Shown here: piece by piece, positions 10,619 to 20,100 of the stretch
Layout of the letters: each line of letters begins with the position of its first letter
How positions within the stretch are numbered: position 1 is the stretch's first letter
IMG/VR virus record: IMGVR_UViG_3300044971_000758
Location: 1-22,753 of that record
DNA: 22,753 nucleotides
Source of the DNA: a virus
Strand: one strand, 5' to 3'
Made by a program: the position numbers and the translations under genes
Notes under the pieces: generated by a model
What the model saw: the letters and a program-made list of their open reading frames with translations, nothing else
Databases searched by the model: none
What the model was told of the DNA's origin: nothing

Positions 10619-13092
10619 TGTCGCAGTTCCGATCCACTGGTGGGTTAGACGACTCGATTGCCGCCGATGGTGATCGTGGATTCTTTGGTGTAAACCAGAG
10701 ATTGCAGCTTAACCAGTTGGAGGCGGGTGAGGTAAGGGAGAGCCTTAATGGGCGCATGGAGGGTTTCTGGAGGCCGCGCAAGAGCGTGGTGTCTGTTAGC
10801 CCTGTGCTGACTACTGGAGGCACTCCGTTGAACCTTCCGTTCCACATCCTTCCAAGCCCATTCTACTTAGCGATTACCGCTGTGTCGTATTCCGCTGATG
10901 TGGTAACTATCACCGTGGCTGGACATGGTTTGACTATTGGGGAGGCTGGCAACCTTACGGTTAGCGGCATTACCTTTACGGGCACGAACAACAATGGGGT
11001 TAAAGCTGTGACTGCTGCTACCGTGGACACATTGACCTTTCCTGTTACTGGCGTGACTGCCGTGGCACTAGGAGCGACTCCAAGGATTACACAGATCGAC
11101 ATTAACGATGCCGCCGCCAGCGATGTGTTGGCATCCTGCATGTTCTCTGACCCTAACGAATCTAACAAGGAATACATCATTGTTGCGCTGGAGACTCTGG
11201 CGAAGAAGATCGACCTTTCTACGACACCCTACACGGCAACGACTATTCCGTATCCTGTGGGAGCCACCGTTGGGAGTAACTGCGATATGTTGCAGTGCTT
11301 CGACAAGGTGATGATCATGCGGGATGGGCAACAAGCTCTTGAGTGGTATCCTAATGGAAGGGCTATTCTTTCTGCGTCATCCAACGCGACCGCTAGTCCA
11401 AATACCGTGGTGACAATGAGAGTGCGTGAACACGGACTTACGGCTGGGTCATCCGTGGTTATCGCTGGGCTTACTAGTGGCACTCCTCCTAATGGAACAT
11501 TCACGGTCGCAACAATCGTCGATCAGGACTCATTTACCTTTGTGGCATCTGGGATTTCTACTAGCACCACATTTGTAACCACGGTAGCCACCATGACTGA
11601 TGGATTTACCCTGTCCCCCGGTGGTGCTTACACCCAGCCACAGGTTTTCAACATCCAAGCCAAGGATGTAGATGTAGTTAGTGGACTTGTTTCTGCCACA
11701 GTTGTCGGGAATACGACAATTCTTGCTGGTGATGTAATTATCGTTTACTCAACAGCTACCGCTGATTTTCAAGCCATGCTTGGTAATTCCTACCAAGTGG
11801 TAAATGCTACCACCACGCTTATTCAATGGTATGCCCCTATCGGGGACTACAATACCTCTGCATCTGATATATTCGAGTTTGGTGGTAGGTTCTCCGTGGG
11901 CGGTGGATTTATGCACCAGCCGGGTGCGCCTTGGGCTACCTACTTCCAGCGCAGGTTGTTCGTTCCGTTCTACTACTCCCAATCTGGCACTTTTAGCGCA
12001 CCAGTCTACACTAGCAGGAAGATTTCCGACGAGATCGCGGTTTCCGACCTGCTGGACACTACGACCTTTGACCAAATCGAGAATCAGTTCCGTATTACTG
12101 GTGGTACTGCTGATTATGTGGTTGCGATGCACGGGTTTTATGACGATGCTTTAGTGGTATTGAACCGTAATAGCATCCACCTTGTGGCCCAGACCCAAGG
12201 AAGCCTGTCTGACACCGTGGTCAAGGAACTTACTGGTGAGGTTGGGTGCTTGGCTCGCAAGACGGTGGTCATGCAGGCTAACAACATGCTATTCTTGGCC
12301 GACGAGGGCATTTACGGTCTTACCTTCCTCAACGATTACAACCTTCGCGGCACGGAGGAACCACTTTCCAAGAATATCCAGCCGTATATCGACCGCATCA
12401 ACAAGAACCTTGCTGACAAATCGGTAGCAGTTTACTTTAACAACCGCTATTACATCGCAGTCCCGCTAGATTCTGTGGCTGGAGGTAATGATGCCCGTGG
12501 AAATAACGCAGTTCTGATCTACAACTTCTTGAACAAGGGGTGGGAATCGCTGGATACCTATGGAGATTCTAGGTTTTTGATCAAGAACTTTATTACGGCA
12601 AGTGCTGGGGTGCGGAATAACCTGTATGTCGTTAGCGCCAATGGTGGATTGCACCAGATTGACGCTGCCGACTCCTCAGTAGACCGTTTGAGCGTTACGA
12701 ATGAAGATACAGGCGTAGTTACTCCAACAATCAACTCGTATGTGACTAGCCGTGGATACGACTTTAAGACCCTTGAGCGCAAGAGGTTTACTGATGCCCA
12801 AGTTCAAATGCAGAACTTGGCTGGGGAAACTGGCGAGTATGACATTGCGTTTGCCACCGAAGACCCAGACTCAGGAGAAAGCATTGGAACTACCACCACA
12901 TTCCTTGGTGGGCAGATCCTATCACCTAGCACCGCTGGTGAGGCCGAAACCGCAAGCATCCGATGCAGACTTGGTGGACAGCGTGGCTATACTGGGACTA
13001 TCACATTGACAAGGACTATCGGTTCACCTAAGATCCACTCTATTCAAGTGGCGGGTTCCATCACTAATAGACAAATTCTATCACAAAAATAA
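10618..13092 (+). CDS. Tail nozzle protein, T7 gp12-like
   Basis: An 824-aa protein. The N-terminus (FGVNQRLQLNQLEAGEVRES followed by LNGRMEGFWRPRKS) resembles the opening of T7 gp12-type tail tubular proteins. Two inserted beta modules share 'HGLT-G' (H103 and H272) and end in 'NG-V/T-...-FTF', a repeat type seen in many phage tail proteins. Residues about 430-700 contain strand pairs such as EVGCLARKTVVMQANNMLFL, SVAVYFNNRYYIAVPL, and NNLYVVSANGGLHQID, consistent with a beta-propeller. It would form the distal tail tube of a podophage. Its position before the fibre and ejection genes agrees. Confidence 0.7.
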   Translation: MSQFRSTGGLDDSIAADGDRGFFGVNQRLQLNQLEAGEVRESLNGRMEGFWRPRKSVVSVSPVLTTGGTPLNLPFHILPSPFYLAITAVSYSADVVTITVAGHGLTIGEAGNLTVSGITFTGTNNNGVKAVTAATVDTLTFPVTGVTAVALGATPRITQIDINDAAASDVLASCMFSDPNESNKEYIIVALETLAKKIDLSTTPYTATTIPYPVGATVGSNCDMLQCFDKVMIMRDGQQALEWYPNGRAILSASSNATASPNTVVTMRVREHGLTAGSSVVIAGLTSGTPPNGTFTVATIVDQDSFTFVASGISTSTTFVTTVATMTDGFTLSPGGAYTQPQVFNIQAKDVDVVSGLVSATVVGNTTILAGDVIIVYSTATADFQAMLGNSYQVVNATTTLIQWYAPIGDYNTSASDIFEFGGRFSVGGGFMHQPGAPWATYFQRRLFVPFYYSQSGTFSAPVYTSRKISDEIAVSDLLDTTTFDQIENQFRITGGTADYVVAMHGFYDDALVVLNRNSIHLVAQTQGSLSDTVVKELTGEVGCLARKTVVMQANNMLFLADEGIYGLTFLNDYNLRGTEEPLSKNIQPYIDRINKNLADKSVAVYFNNRYYIAVPLDSVAGGNDARGNNAVLIYNFLNKGWESLDTYGDSRFLIKNFITASAGVRNNLYVVSANGGLHQIDAADSSVDRLSVTNEDTGVVTPTINSYVTSRGYDFKTLERKRFTDAQVQMQNLAGETGEYDIAFATEDPDSGESIGTTTTFLGGQILSPSTAGEAETASIRCRLGGQRGYTGTITLTRTIGSPKIHSIQVAGSITNRQILSQK

Positions 13093-13093
13093 T

Positions 13094-13777
13094 ATGGGCG
13101 TTGTAAATACAACCTACACATTTACAAGCACTGACACAATTACCAGTGCTAAGATGAATAACATCATTGATGATACGACATTTACCAGCGATGCAATTCA
13201 AGGAACTACCTTGCAAGTGGTGTCTCCGGGAAAACTCGCCGTAAATTCTGGTGGCATTACCTCTAATGAGCTTGCGTCTAATTCCGTTGTTACCGCTGCT
13301 ATTGCAGACTCTAATGTAACCACTGCAAAGATTGCTGATGCCAGCGTCACCCAAGCCAAGCTGGGTGCAAATGTGGCTGGGAATGGCCCGTGTGTATATG
13401 CTAAAAGAACAACAGCATTCAATGTAGCAAATGCGACTTTAACACTTGTTCCACTTAATGCGATTGATTTTGACACCGGATCTGACTTCGATACATCAAA
13501 TTATAAATTTGTAGCTCCAATTAACGGATATTATTCTGTATCAGCAGATGTTGAATGTAATGTTGGCGCAACCGATTTGGTTTGCAGGCTTCACAAAAAC
13601 GATGTACAACATACAGTTGGTTCTGTTGCCCCAGTTAATACATATATTAGTAATTTATCAACAATTGTGCAAATGACATCAGGAGATTACTTAACAGTAA
13701 AAGTATACCATGTGTCTGGTGTAACAAAACCAATAAATAGATCGTTTATGTCGGTTGCACTTATCCGCTCCGCATGA
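13094..13777 (+). CDS. Tail fibre/spike with C1q-like tip
   Basis: A 227-aa protein. Residues 1-50 are a beta N-terminus. Residues about 55-95 are short fibre repeats (ITSNELASNSVVTAAIADSN, VTTAKIADASVTQAKL) typical of trimeric phage fibres. The C-terminal about 130 residues (YKFVAPINGYYSVSADVECN, CRLHKND, SNLSTIVQMTSGDYLTVKVY) resemble the C1q/TNF-like trimeric head used by phages for receptor binding. The tip coding region is AT-rich (13501-13560: 17 of 60 G+C), unlike the upstream part, suggesting a swapped module. Its stop overlaps the next ATG as ATGA. Short for a fibre; it may be an adaptor plus tip. Confidence 0.72.
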   Translation: MGVVNTTYTFTSTDTITSAKMNNIIDDTTFTSDAIQGTTLQVVSPGKLAVNSGGITSNELASNSVVTAAIADSNVTTAKIADASVTQAKLGANVAGNGPCVYAKRTTAFNVANATLTLVPLNAIDFDTGSDFDTSNYKFVAPINGYYSVSADVECNVGATDLVCRLHKNDVQHTVGSVAPVNTYISNLSTIVQMTSGDYLTVKVYHVSGVTKPINRSFMSVALIRSA

Positions 13778-14103
13778 CCCCACTAGAATCAACGATAGCA
13801 CTTTATGAAGAAAATAATATTGATTTCCAACAACTTCTCACATGGCACTTGTGTCATGGCATTGTTGTTTGTGATCACGATTCTTTCTCCATGTGCTACT
13901 TCTCTGATTCTGAGTCACCAGAAACACCCTGCTTGTTTGAACATTCTGACACATTGTTTGTCACAATCTGCACGGGAAACATGGAAAAGGCACTACGCAA
14001 GTTTGTGGACGACTTCCAATACATTTCATTTCAGCGGGACTTCAAGAACTCCCATAGGTTAAGGTGCTACGACATGCACGAATTTTACAACAAACTTAAA
14101 TAA
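13774..14103 (+). CDS. Hypothetical protein following the fibre gene
   Basis: A 109-aa acidic protein rich in Cys, His, Phe and Ser (MTPLESTIALYEENNIDFQQ, LLTWHLCHGIVVCDHDSFSM). It is coupled to the fibre by ATGA (13774-13777). Proteins of this kind occur in marine and freshwater phages near tail genes, with no known function. A fibre chaperone or receptor-related accessory role is possible from position alone. Confidence 0.7.
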   Translation: MTPLESTIALYEENNIDFQQLLTWHLCHGIVVCDHDSFSMCYFSDSESPETPCLFEHSDTLFVTICTGNMEKALRKFVDDFQYISFQRDFKNSHRLRCYDMHEFYNKLK

Positions 14104-14110
14104 CACGCAT

Positions 14111-15094
14111 ATGGGAAAAAAACCAAAAGCAGTAGCCCCACCAAAGGTTGATTACGCAGCTGACATTCGTGCTGGATTGACTGCCTATCAGCAATCGCTA
14201 CCGAGCATTCTGGCGTTTGAACAGCAGTACCGTCCTCAGTTCACTCGCCTTAATCAAGAGCAGATTGATCTTGCTCGCTCTCTTGAGTTAGCCAGCATGG
14301 GTCGCAATGTAGGAACAGTTCGTGGGCTGCTCCAATCGCTTTCCCCAGAACAAGCCCGTGAGGTTCAGGCGGCAAGTGGACTTGCTGAGCAAGCTCGTCA
14401 AATGCAGGCTGGGTATCAAGATGCTGCTACACCGATTGCCCAAAAAGCGATGGAGCAATATGGCGGCTTGTCTGCGCTTCAGACTCAAGCAGCGCAAGAA
14501 GCATATGGAAGGTCTGGTCGCCTGTCTCCAGAGCAACTCCGCTCATCACAGCAGGCAGCCAGAGAAGCCGCAGCAGCATCTGGACGGATTGGTGGCAATG
14601 CAGCAATTTCCGCAGAGGTAATGAACAGGGAGCAAGCCCTTGCTCAACGCCGAGCCGAGGCCGCACAATATGGTGGTATCGCGCAACAAGGTGCTATGGG
14701 TCTTGCAGGGCTATCACAAGACATCGAAAACCAACGCCTAGCCCGTCAGTCTGGATTGCTTAGTCAAGCGTCCTCACTTGGCACTCAAGCATACAACCTT
14801 GGGCAGAATTTCTATAGCCCCGGACTCGGGTTGCTTGGCGGTACTCCAGTATCCGCTCAACAAGTTGGGCCACAGCTATTCTCGCCAGATGCGTTCCTCA
14901 ACCTTGGTGCGGCTAACAGGCAAAATATTTTGAACGCTAATGCAGCTACGCAGCAAGCACGGGCCTCATACTCATCTGGATTGTTTAGTGGATTGGGCGC
15001 ACTCGGTGGGGGCTTGGCTTCTGGAATTGGAGCAGCTGGGGGTATTGGTGCGCTTTTTGGTGGAGGTGGGGCTGCAGGAAAATCAATGGCTTAA
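14111..15094 (+). CDS. Candidate DNA-ejection protein, gp14-like
   Basis: A 327-aa, Ala/Gln-rich, helical protein. The N-terminus is basic (MGKKPKAVAPPK), followed by long helices (LAFEQQYRPQFTRLNQEQID, LARSLELA, EQARQMQAGYQDAATPIAQK). The C-terminal 40 residues are Gly-rich and hydrophobic (LFSGLGALGGGLASGIGAAG), a probable membrane-active segment. Composition and position, the first of three genes between nozzle/fibre and terminase, match T7 gp14 or other podophage ejection proteins. There is no sequence-level family proof. The leader lacks an SD. Confidence 0.6.
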   Translation: MGKKPKAVAPPKVDYAADIRAGLTAYQQSLPSILAFEQQYRPQFTRLNQEQIDLARSLELASMGRNVGTVRGLLQSLSPEQAREVQAASGLAEQARQMQAGYQDAATPIAQKAMEQYGGLSALQTQAAQEAYGRSGRLSPEQLRSSQQAAREAAAASGRIGGNAAISAEVMNREQALAQRRAEAAQYGGIAQQGAMGLAGLSQDIENQRLARQSGLLSQASSLGTQAYNLGQNFYSPGLGLLGGTPVSAQQVGPQLFSPDAFLNLGAANRQNILNANAATQQARASYSSGLFSGLGALGGGLASGIGAAGGIGALFGGGGAAGKSMA

Positions 15095-15106
15095 CTATTA
15101 AATAGC

Positions 15107-17164
15107 ATGCAATTAGGACAACGACTTGGTGAGGGCATAGACCCACGGATGTTTGTGCAGGATTACTCTGGCTTTACAAGGGCTGCGGAGATCCAAGCAC
15201 AGGGGATGCAGAACCTTGGTGCTATGATTGGTCAAGGAATCAAGGACTTTGGAGAAGCTCGCCAAGAGCGCAAAAAGATTGATGCTGAAATCAAAGCAAC
15301 CTCTGCTGGTATTGAGTCTGCAATCAAAATGGGTAAAGACTTGGGCATTGACATCGGAAGTTACCTGTCACCAATCCAAGCCAAAATTAACGACCCAAAT
15401 ACATCTCCTGCGGAGGCATTGGCACTTGGTAGGACTGCTGCTCAAGGTATTTCAAACGCATTCACCCTTGGTATTGGGGCGCAAGATAGAGCCATTCAAC
15501 AAGAGCGTCAGCGTTCTGAAAATGCTTTTAAGCTCGCCAACCTAGAAGTAGCGCAGCAAAGAGCTAATATATATGGGCAAAAAGCTCAAGCTGAGGCATC
15601 TGAATTAACGCGAGATACAATCAAGGCATTCGACCCAGATACGGGGCAAGATAAAGAGTGGGATGTTTGGAAAAATAAACAAGGTGATTTGCTTACCCCG
15701 GACAAAAAATCTCGTATCGTTGACCCAGATAAATACATTTATGGGGAACCTGGCGGCGTTCAAGAGTTACCTCCAACATCTCAAGTTGGCGGTATTTCTG
15801 ATTCTATCGCCAAGGCCTCACAATTGAACATCAACCAGCCGCCAAGCAATGGGGTATTTGGATTTACCACTAAAACTAGAGATGAACTTGGTAGATCGTC
15901 AATTGGTTCAAGACAGGTGTCATTAGACTTTAACGCTGCCGCCAGCAAAGATGCCAAGGGAATTGAAATAATTATTCCAAATGACGCTACCCCAGAAGAA
16001 AGAAATGCCGCCAACAGGTATGTCCAATTGACTCAAAAGTTTTTTGCTGATAGGGGTCTTAATCGGCCAATTCGCGGAGTGCGGACGGCAAAAGAAAATG
16101 GAAGAGGAACGCCTGGTAGATTCCATACTGAACCATTTTTTGTAGGAGATGGGGAGGCCCGTAAGATTATGGAAAGCGATCCAGATGGGTACGCTCAAGT
16201 TTTGGCTAATGCTTTCAACGGCGTTCAAGGAGTTACATTTATTGCTCCACATAAAAAAAATGATCCTGGAGCATCTGACGGAAAATTTAATGAACGAGAT
16301 TTCGCCAAAGGTTCTATCATCCCGGCACTTGAGCGTCTGAGTCAAGGTGATCTCTCCCAACAAGCAATGGGTACACCAGAACAACAAGCACAAATAGCAA
16401 GCCAGATTGAGCGCAACCAATCGTTGGCTACTGCGCAAGTTGGACAGCCAAATCAAATATCTACTGATCCTAGCCTTAACCAACAACCACAACCAGCACC
16501 TAGACGGATGGTTGGAGGAAGACCAGTTGGTGGAGGACAACAACAAAAAACGGTTAAAGTAGTAAGTGGAGAAGAAGCCCAAAGATTTGGATTAAAGCCA
16601 GAAGGCACATATGAACTTTCATTCAATCCTACTGGAGGACTTGCTGGAGTCCAAACTGTTTCACAACCACCAACGGAAACGGAAAAAGCTAAAGCAGAAG
16701 AAAGAAAAGTTGCAAAAGAAAAAGCATCGGCATCGAAAAACATAGCAATCAATACAATTTCTGAATTTATTGATGATAAGGGTGTAGCCACTGATGCACT
16801 CAAAAGTGCTGTTGGATATGGTGAAGCATTTGCTACTGGGGTGGCTGAGTACGCCCCATTTTTAGGGACTCAAAGCGGGAAAACAAGATCAGACCAACAA
16901 AGGCTAAATAGGCTTATTGAAGGAAGCATCCTTGAGGCGGCAAGCTTACTTAAACCAGTTAGTAACACCGACTTGTTGATGCTTATCAAAAACAGACCTA
17001 AAACAACAGATCCAGAAGAAACATGGACTACATATCTTGGAGAAATTAGGTCAATTCTTGCAGATCCTAATAATTATCTTGATTCCGGGGCGACCCCAAC
17101 AGGCCCATCAAGCCAAGCTGAAGATGACGCATCGTTTATTCAAGGGTTTCAATCCGGGGAATAA
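15107..17164 (+). CDS. Candidate ejection protein with possible hydrolase domain
   Basis: A 685-aa protein. Residues 1-170 are helical and Gln/Ala-rich. Residues about 284-411 form a compact domain (GIEIIIPNDATP, RGVRTAKENGRG, RFHTEPFF, VTFIAPHKKNDPGASDG, NERDFAKGSIIPAL) with possible metal or catalytic residues E330, H340, E342, H382 and D386. I recall similar domains in other phage proteins annotated as cell-wall amidase-like, but cannot prove it. Residues about 420-520 are a Pro/Gln-rich linker, then a charged helix and a C-terminal helical domain. Position corresponds to T7 gp15. A virion-borne peptidoglycan-opening role is a reasonable hypothesis. Confidence 0.55.
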   Translation: MQLGQRLGEGIDPRMFVQDYSGFTRAAEIQAQGMQNLGAMIGQGIKDFGEARQERKKIDAEIKATSAGIESAIKMGKDLGIDIGSYLSPIQAKINDPNTSPAEALALGRTAAQGISNAFTLGIGAQDRAIQQERQRSENAFKLANLEVAQQRANIYGQKAQAEASELTRDTIKAFDPDTGQDKEWDVWKNKQGDLLTPDKKSRIVDPDKYIYGEPGGVQELPPTSQVGGISDSIAKASQLNINQPPSNGVFGFTTKTRDELGRSSIGSRQVSLDFNAAASKDAKGIEIIIPNDATPEERNAANRYVQLTQKFFADRGLNRPIRGVRTAKENGRGTPGRFHTEPFFVGDGEARKIMESDPDGYAQVLANAFNGVQGVTFIAPHKKNDPGASDGKFNERDFAKGSIIPALERLSQGDLSQQAMGTPEQQAQIASQIERNQSLATAQVGQPNQISTDPSLNQQPQPAPRRMVGGRPVGGGQQQKTVKVVSGEEAQRFGLKPEGTYELSFNPTGGLAGVQTVSQPPTETEKAKAEERKVAKEKASASKNIAINTISEFIDDKGVATDALKSAVGYGEAFATGVAEYAPFLGTQSGKTRSDQQRLNRLIEGSILEAASLLKPVSNTDLLMLIKNRPKTTDPEETWTTYLGEIRSILADPNNYLDSGATPTGPSSQAEDDASFIQGFQSGE

Positions 17165-17175
17165 AATCTAATAAA

Positions 17176-20100
17176 ATGGCGAAAGAAGAAAATCAAGCAT
17201 TGCTGGCAAAAGATGTGCTAGTAAGGAATAACGAATTTCTTGCATCCAGGTTTGGAGAACAAGGAGTTAGGCCAATATCTTCAATTCAAGACATGATTAG
17301 TCTTGGGTTAGCTCAAGATGAAAAAACGCTAACCCCAGAGGGGCGTAGATATAAAGCATTAGTTGATAAAGGGTTCATTAATAGGGATGGATCAATGACC
17401 ACCAAAGGTGAGGCTTTCACCACAAGTCTAGATGATCTTACCGACCCTTCCGCCTATTTGGATGGTGGAATGAGCGATGATGCCATTGACCCTAAAAAGG
17501 CTGAGCTGTATGCAATCCGTAAAAAAAGCGGAATTGACGCGGAACCGGAGCGCACATGGACAGAAGCGTTCAAAGAATTTGGTGCTGGTGTTGCGTCTAT
17601 AGCTAAAGGCGTTGGGGATATTGCTAATCCGATTGAAGAGGTTTCAGAATCGGCAACGCTTAGGGAGGCATACGACAAACAGACCGCCAAAAGCGCGGAG
17701 ATAGTTGATTCTATATTAGAAACCGCAGTAACCAGCGGGGCAAAATTAACTAGGTTTATTGACAAGCAAAGACTTAATGCGGCTGTGTCTATGGGAAATA
17801 TCCCGCAAGAACAAGCTGACGAGTTGAATAAGAAAAGGGACTACAAACTTGCCCTCATTGAAAGATCACAAAAAGATATGGATGCGGTTGAAACCGCAAG
17901 CATAATTGGTGCTGGGGAGCAGGTGCTTCAAGCTCAAGAATCAGCAAAATCTCAATATGTAGCTGAACTTGGAGAAGAACAGGGTCTTAAAAAATACGAG
18001 GAAGACATTAACAATGTTCGCGCTGCCGCGAGTCTTCCAGCGGATGTACCGGGTATTGCTGTAGGTCTAGCTACGGCTGGACTTGGGGCTGGCGTCAATA
18101 TCATTAGAACCGTCCGTAAAGCAAACCAAGCAAAAAGGGGGATCGAAATTGTTAATTACGGGCGTGAACTTAATACTGCTAGGACTAGCGTTTTAGCTAG
18201 TGCTACCAAACTATCCGATGAGACTGCGGCTATATCTGGTCAGCTTGACGATGCTCTTCGCATTGGGGCTACAGAAAAAGCAACGGAACTCACTAGGCGG
18301 CTTGATGGCCTAACTACTCAATCGCAAGCCGTACAAACCCGCCTTGGCATTATTGACGATGGCATCCAGAATGTAAGCAAAACCGCCAATCAACTTGAAA
18401 TTGGTTTGGATACAGCTAAAACTGCGGGTGACGCTGTTCGAGTCGTAGCATCTGGTGCAACCAAAGGTTTGTCAAATGGTGCTGAAAAACTTGGGAATGG
18501 GGTTGCTGCTGTTAATGGGTTTCTAAAGAAAGTTGAAAGAAGCGTTCTTAGATACAGGATACCGTCCCTAATCGCTACTGGACTCGCCATTCCGTTTCAC
18601 CAAGCTATTGGTGTGTATATGGGGGCTAGGGTTGGGCTTATAGCCGCAGTACCGACACTACGCAGAATGTCAAAATTCGGCAATGCGGTTAGCGAGGAAT
18701 TGCTTGAAAGAAGCAGCTCAACACCGTTTTTTCGCCGTTTAGCCGCAAACGAAAGTGTGGGTGGCATCGGTAGGGCCGTAGCCACACTTGGTGACTACTC
18801 TACGCCGCTTGTTCGAGGTTTTGCGAGTATGGCCAAGGGTACGGCTCAAGCCGCCCCGGCAACATTTGCATACAACGCAATCAACTCACAAGGAATTGAC
18901 GAGAACACGCTTAAATATGCTGCCCGTGATGCGCTGGTATTTGGTTCTCTAGGCCGAGTCATTGGTGGCAAGAAGGACATGGAACAGGTCAATATAGACC
19001 AAATGTCAAATTATCGGAACAAGCTAGATGCTGACCAAATAGCCATGTTTGATGGGCTAAAGGATCGTGATTTTAGGTATGCGCTTTCCAACATTGATGC
19101 GGCATACCCTGGGTCGTTCAAGTGGGAAATCAACACCACTGGCAATAATAAGTTTGACCCAGTTGGCAACAAAGCCGTTGTAAACATTAACGACAAGGTT
19201 GGCTTCTTAAAGGAAGTGGTCATGCACGAAGCTGGACACATGATTCAGCATGTGTGGCAAAAGGATAGCGCAATCGTAGCTCGGATGTTGGGAGATGACA
19301 CACAGCCAGGGCTTGTCCGCAATCCAGACGGAACGTTAGATCCAGAGTTCAAGGCGTGGGCGGACGAATACAACAACCTTCGTGAGCAGAATGATATGAC
19401 TCCAACCGCTTTGGATGAGATTGCTGTTGAGTATTATACCGATCAAGGTGTACAGACGCTACTGGAAGACACTCTTAAAGGAAACCTTTACAAAGAGTCT
19501 CGCAAAACCCCACTTCGTCGTGCTGTTGAAGGCAGCTTTAGAACATTGTTTAATGCTACGCCTATTGTCAAAAACCTGCATTTTAAGATGGGTGGAGCGA
19601 CTGATGCTGGTGGTCGCATGGTGATGGGTACAGGGCTGCTTGCTGACGGGTTTAGGGAGCTGCCAGAAGTAAAGGCGATGGTGCGCCAAATGTACCGAGA
19701 AACAGCTGGCAAGCCAAAAGCAGCGAGAGTCCAGAAGGTTGTCGATGTTAAATCCGATAACCCTAAGCACTATCAAGCGACAAGCGTTTTAGATCAAGTT
19801 AATAAGCAAATTGTAGAGCGTGGCGAGAAGCTGCCAAGCGGTGTCCTTATTCCAGACAAGAACGGCAACGGAGAAGGAATCCTTACTGATGACCACTTAA
19901 AGGCACTAGAGGAAGCCGGTGTTATTGATAATGGTGAATTTGGTAAGGCTTTGCTCCTTCAATCTGAAATTGAAGTCCCGACAAAACATGGCACTCTTCT
20001 TGTTAATAAACCAATTGAACAAGGGCGTTCAGAACAATTTGGCGGACTTACTGAGAACTATGTCGTCCCCACAAAGTGGATACTCAAGAAAGGTCGCTTG

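Noticed and set aside
19886-19892. CTGATGA on the plus strand as a second hammerhead core
   Set aside because: No stems or GAA element around it; it lies inside the coding region of the giant protein.
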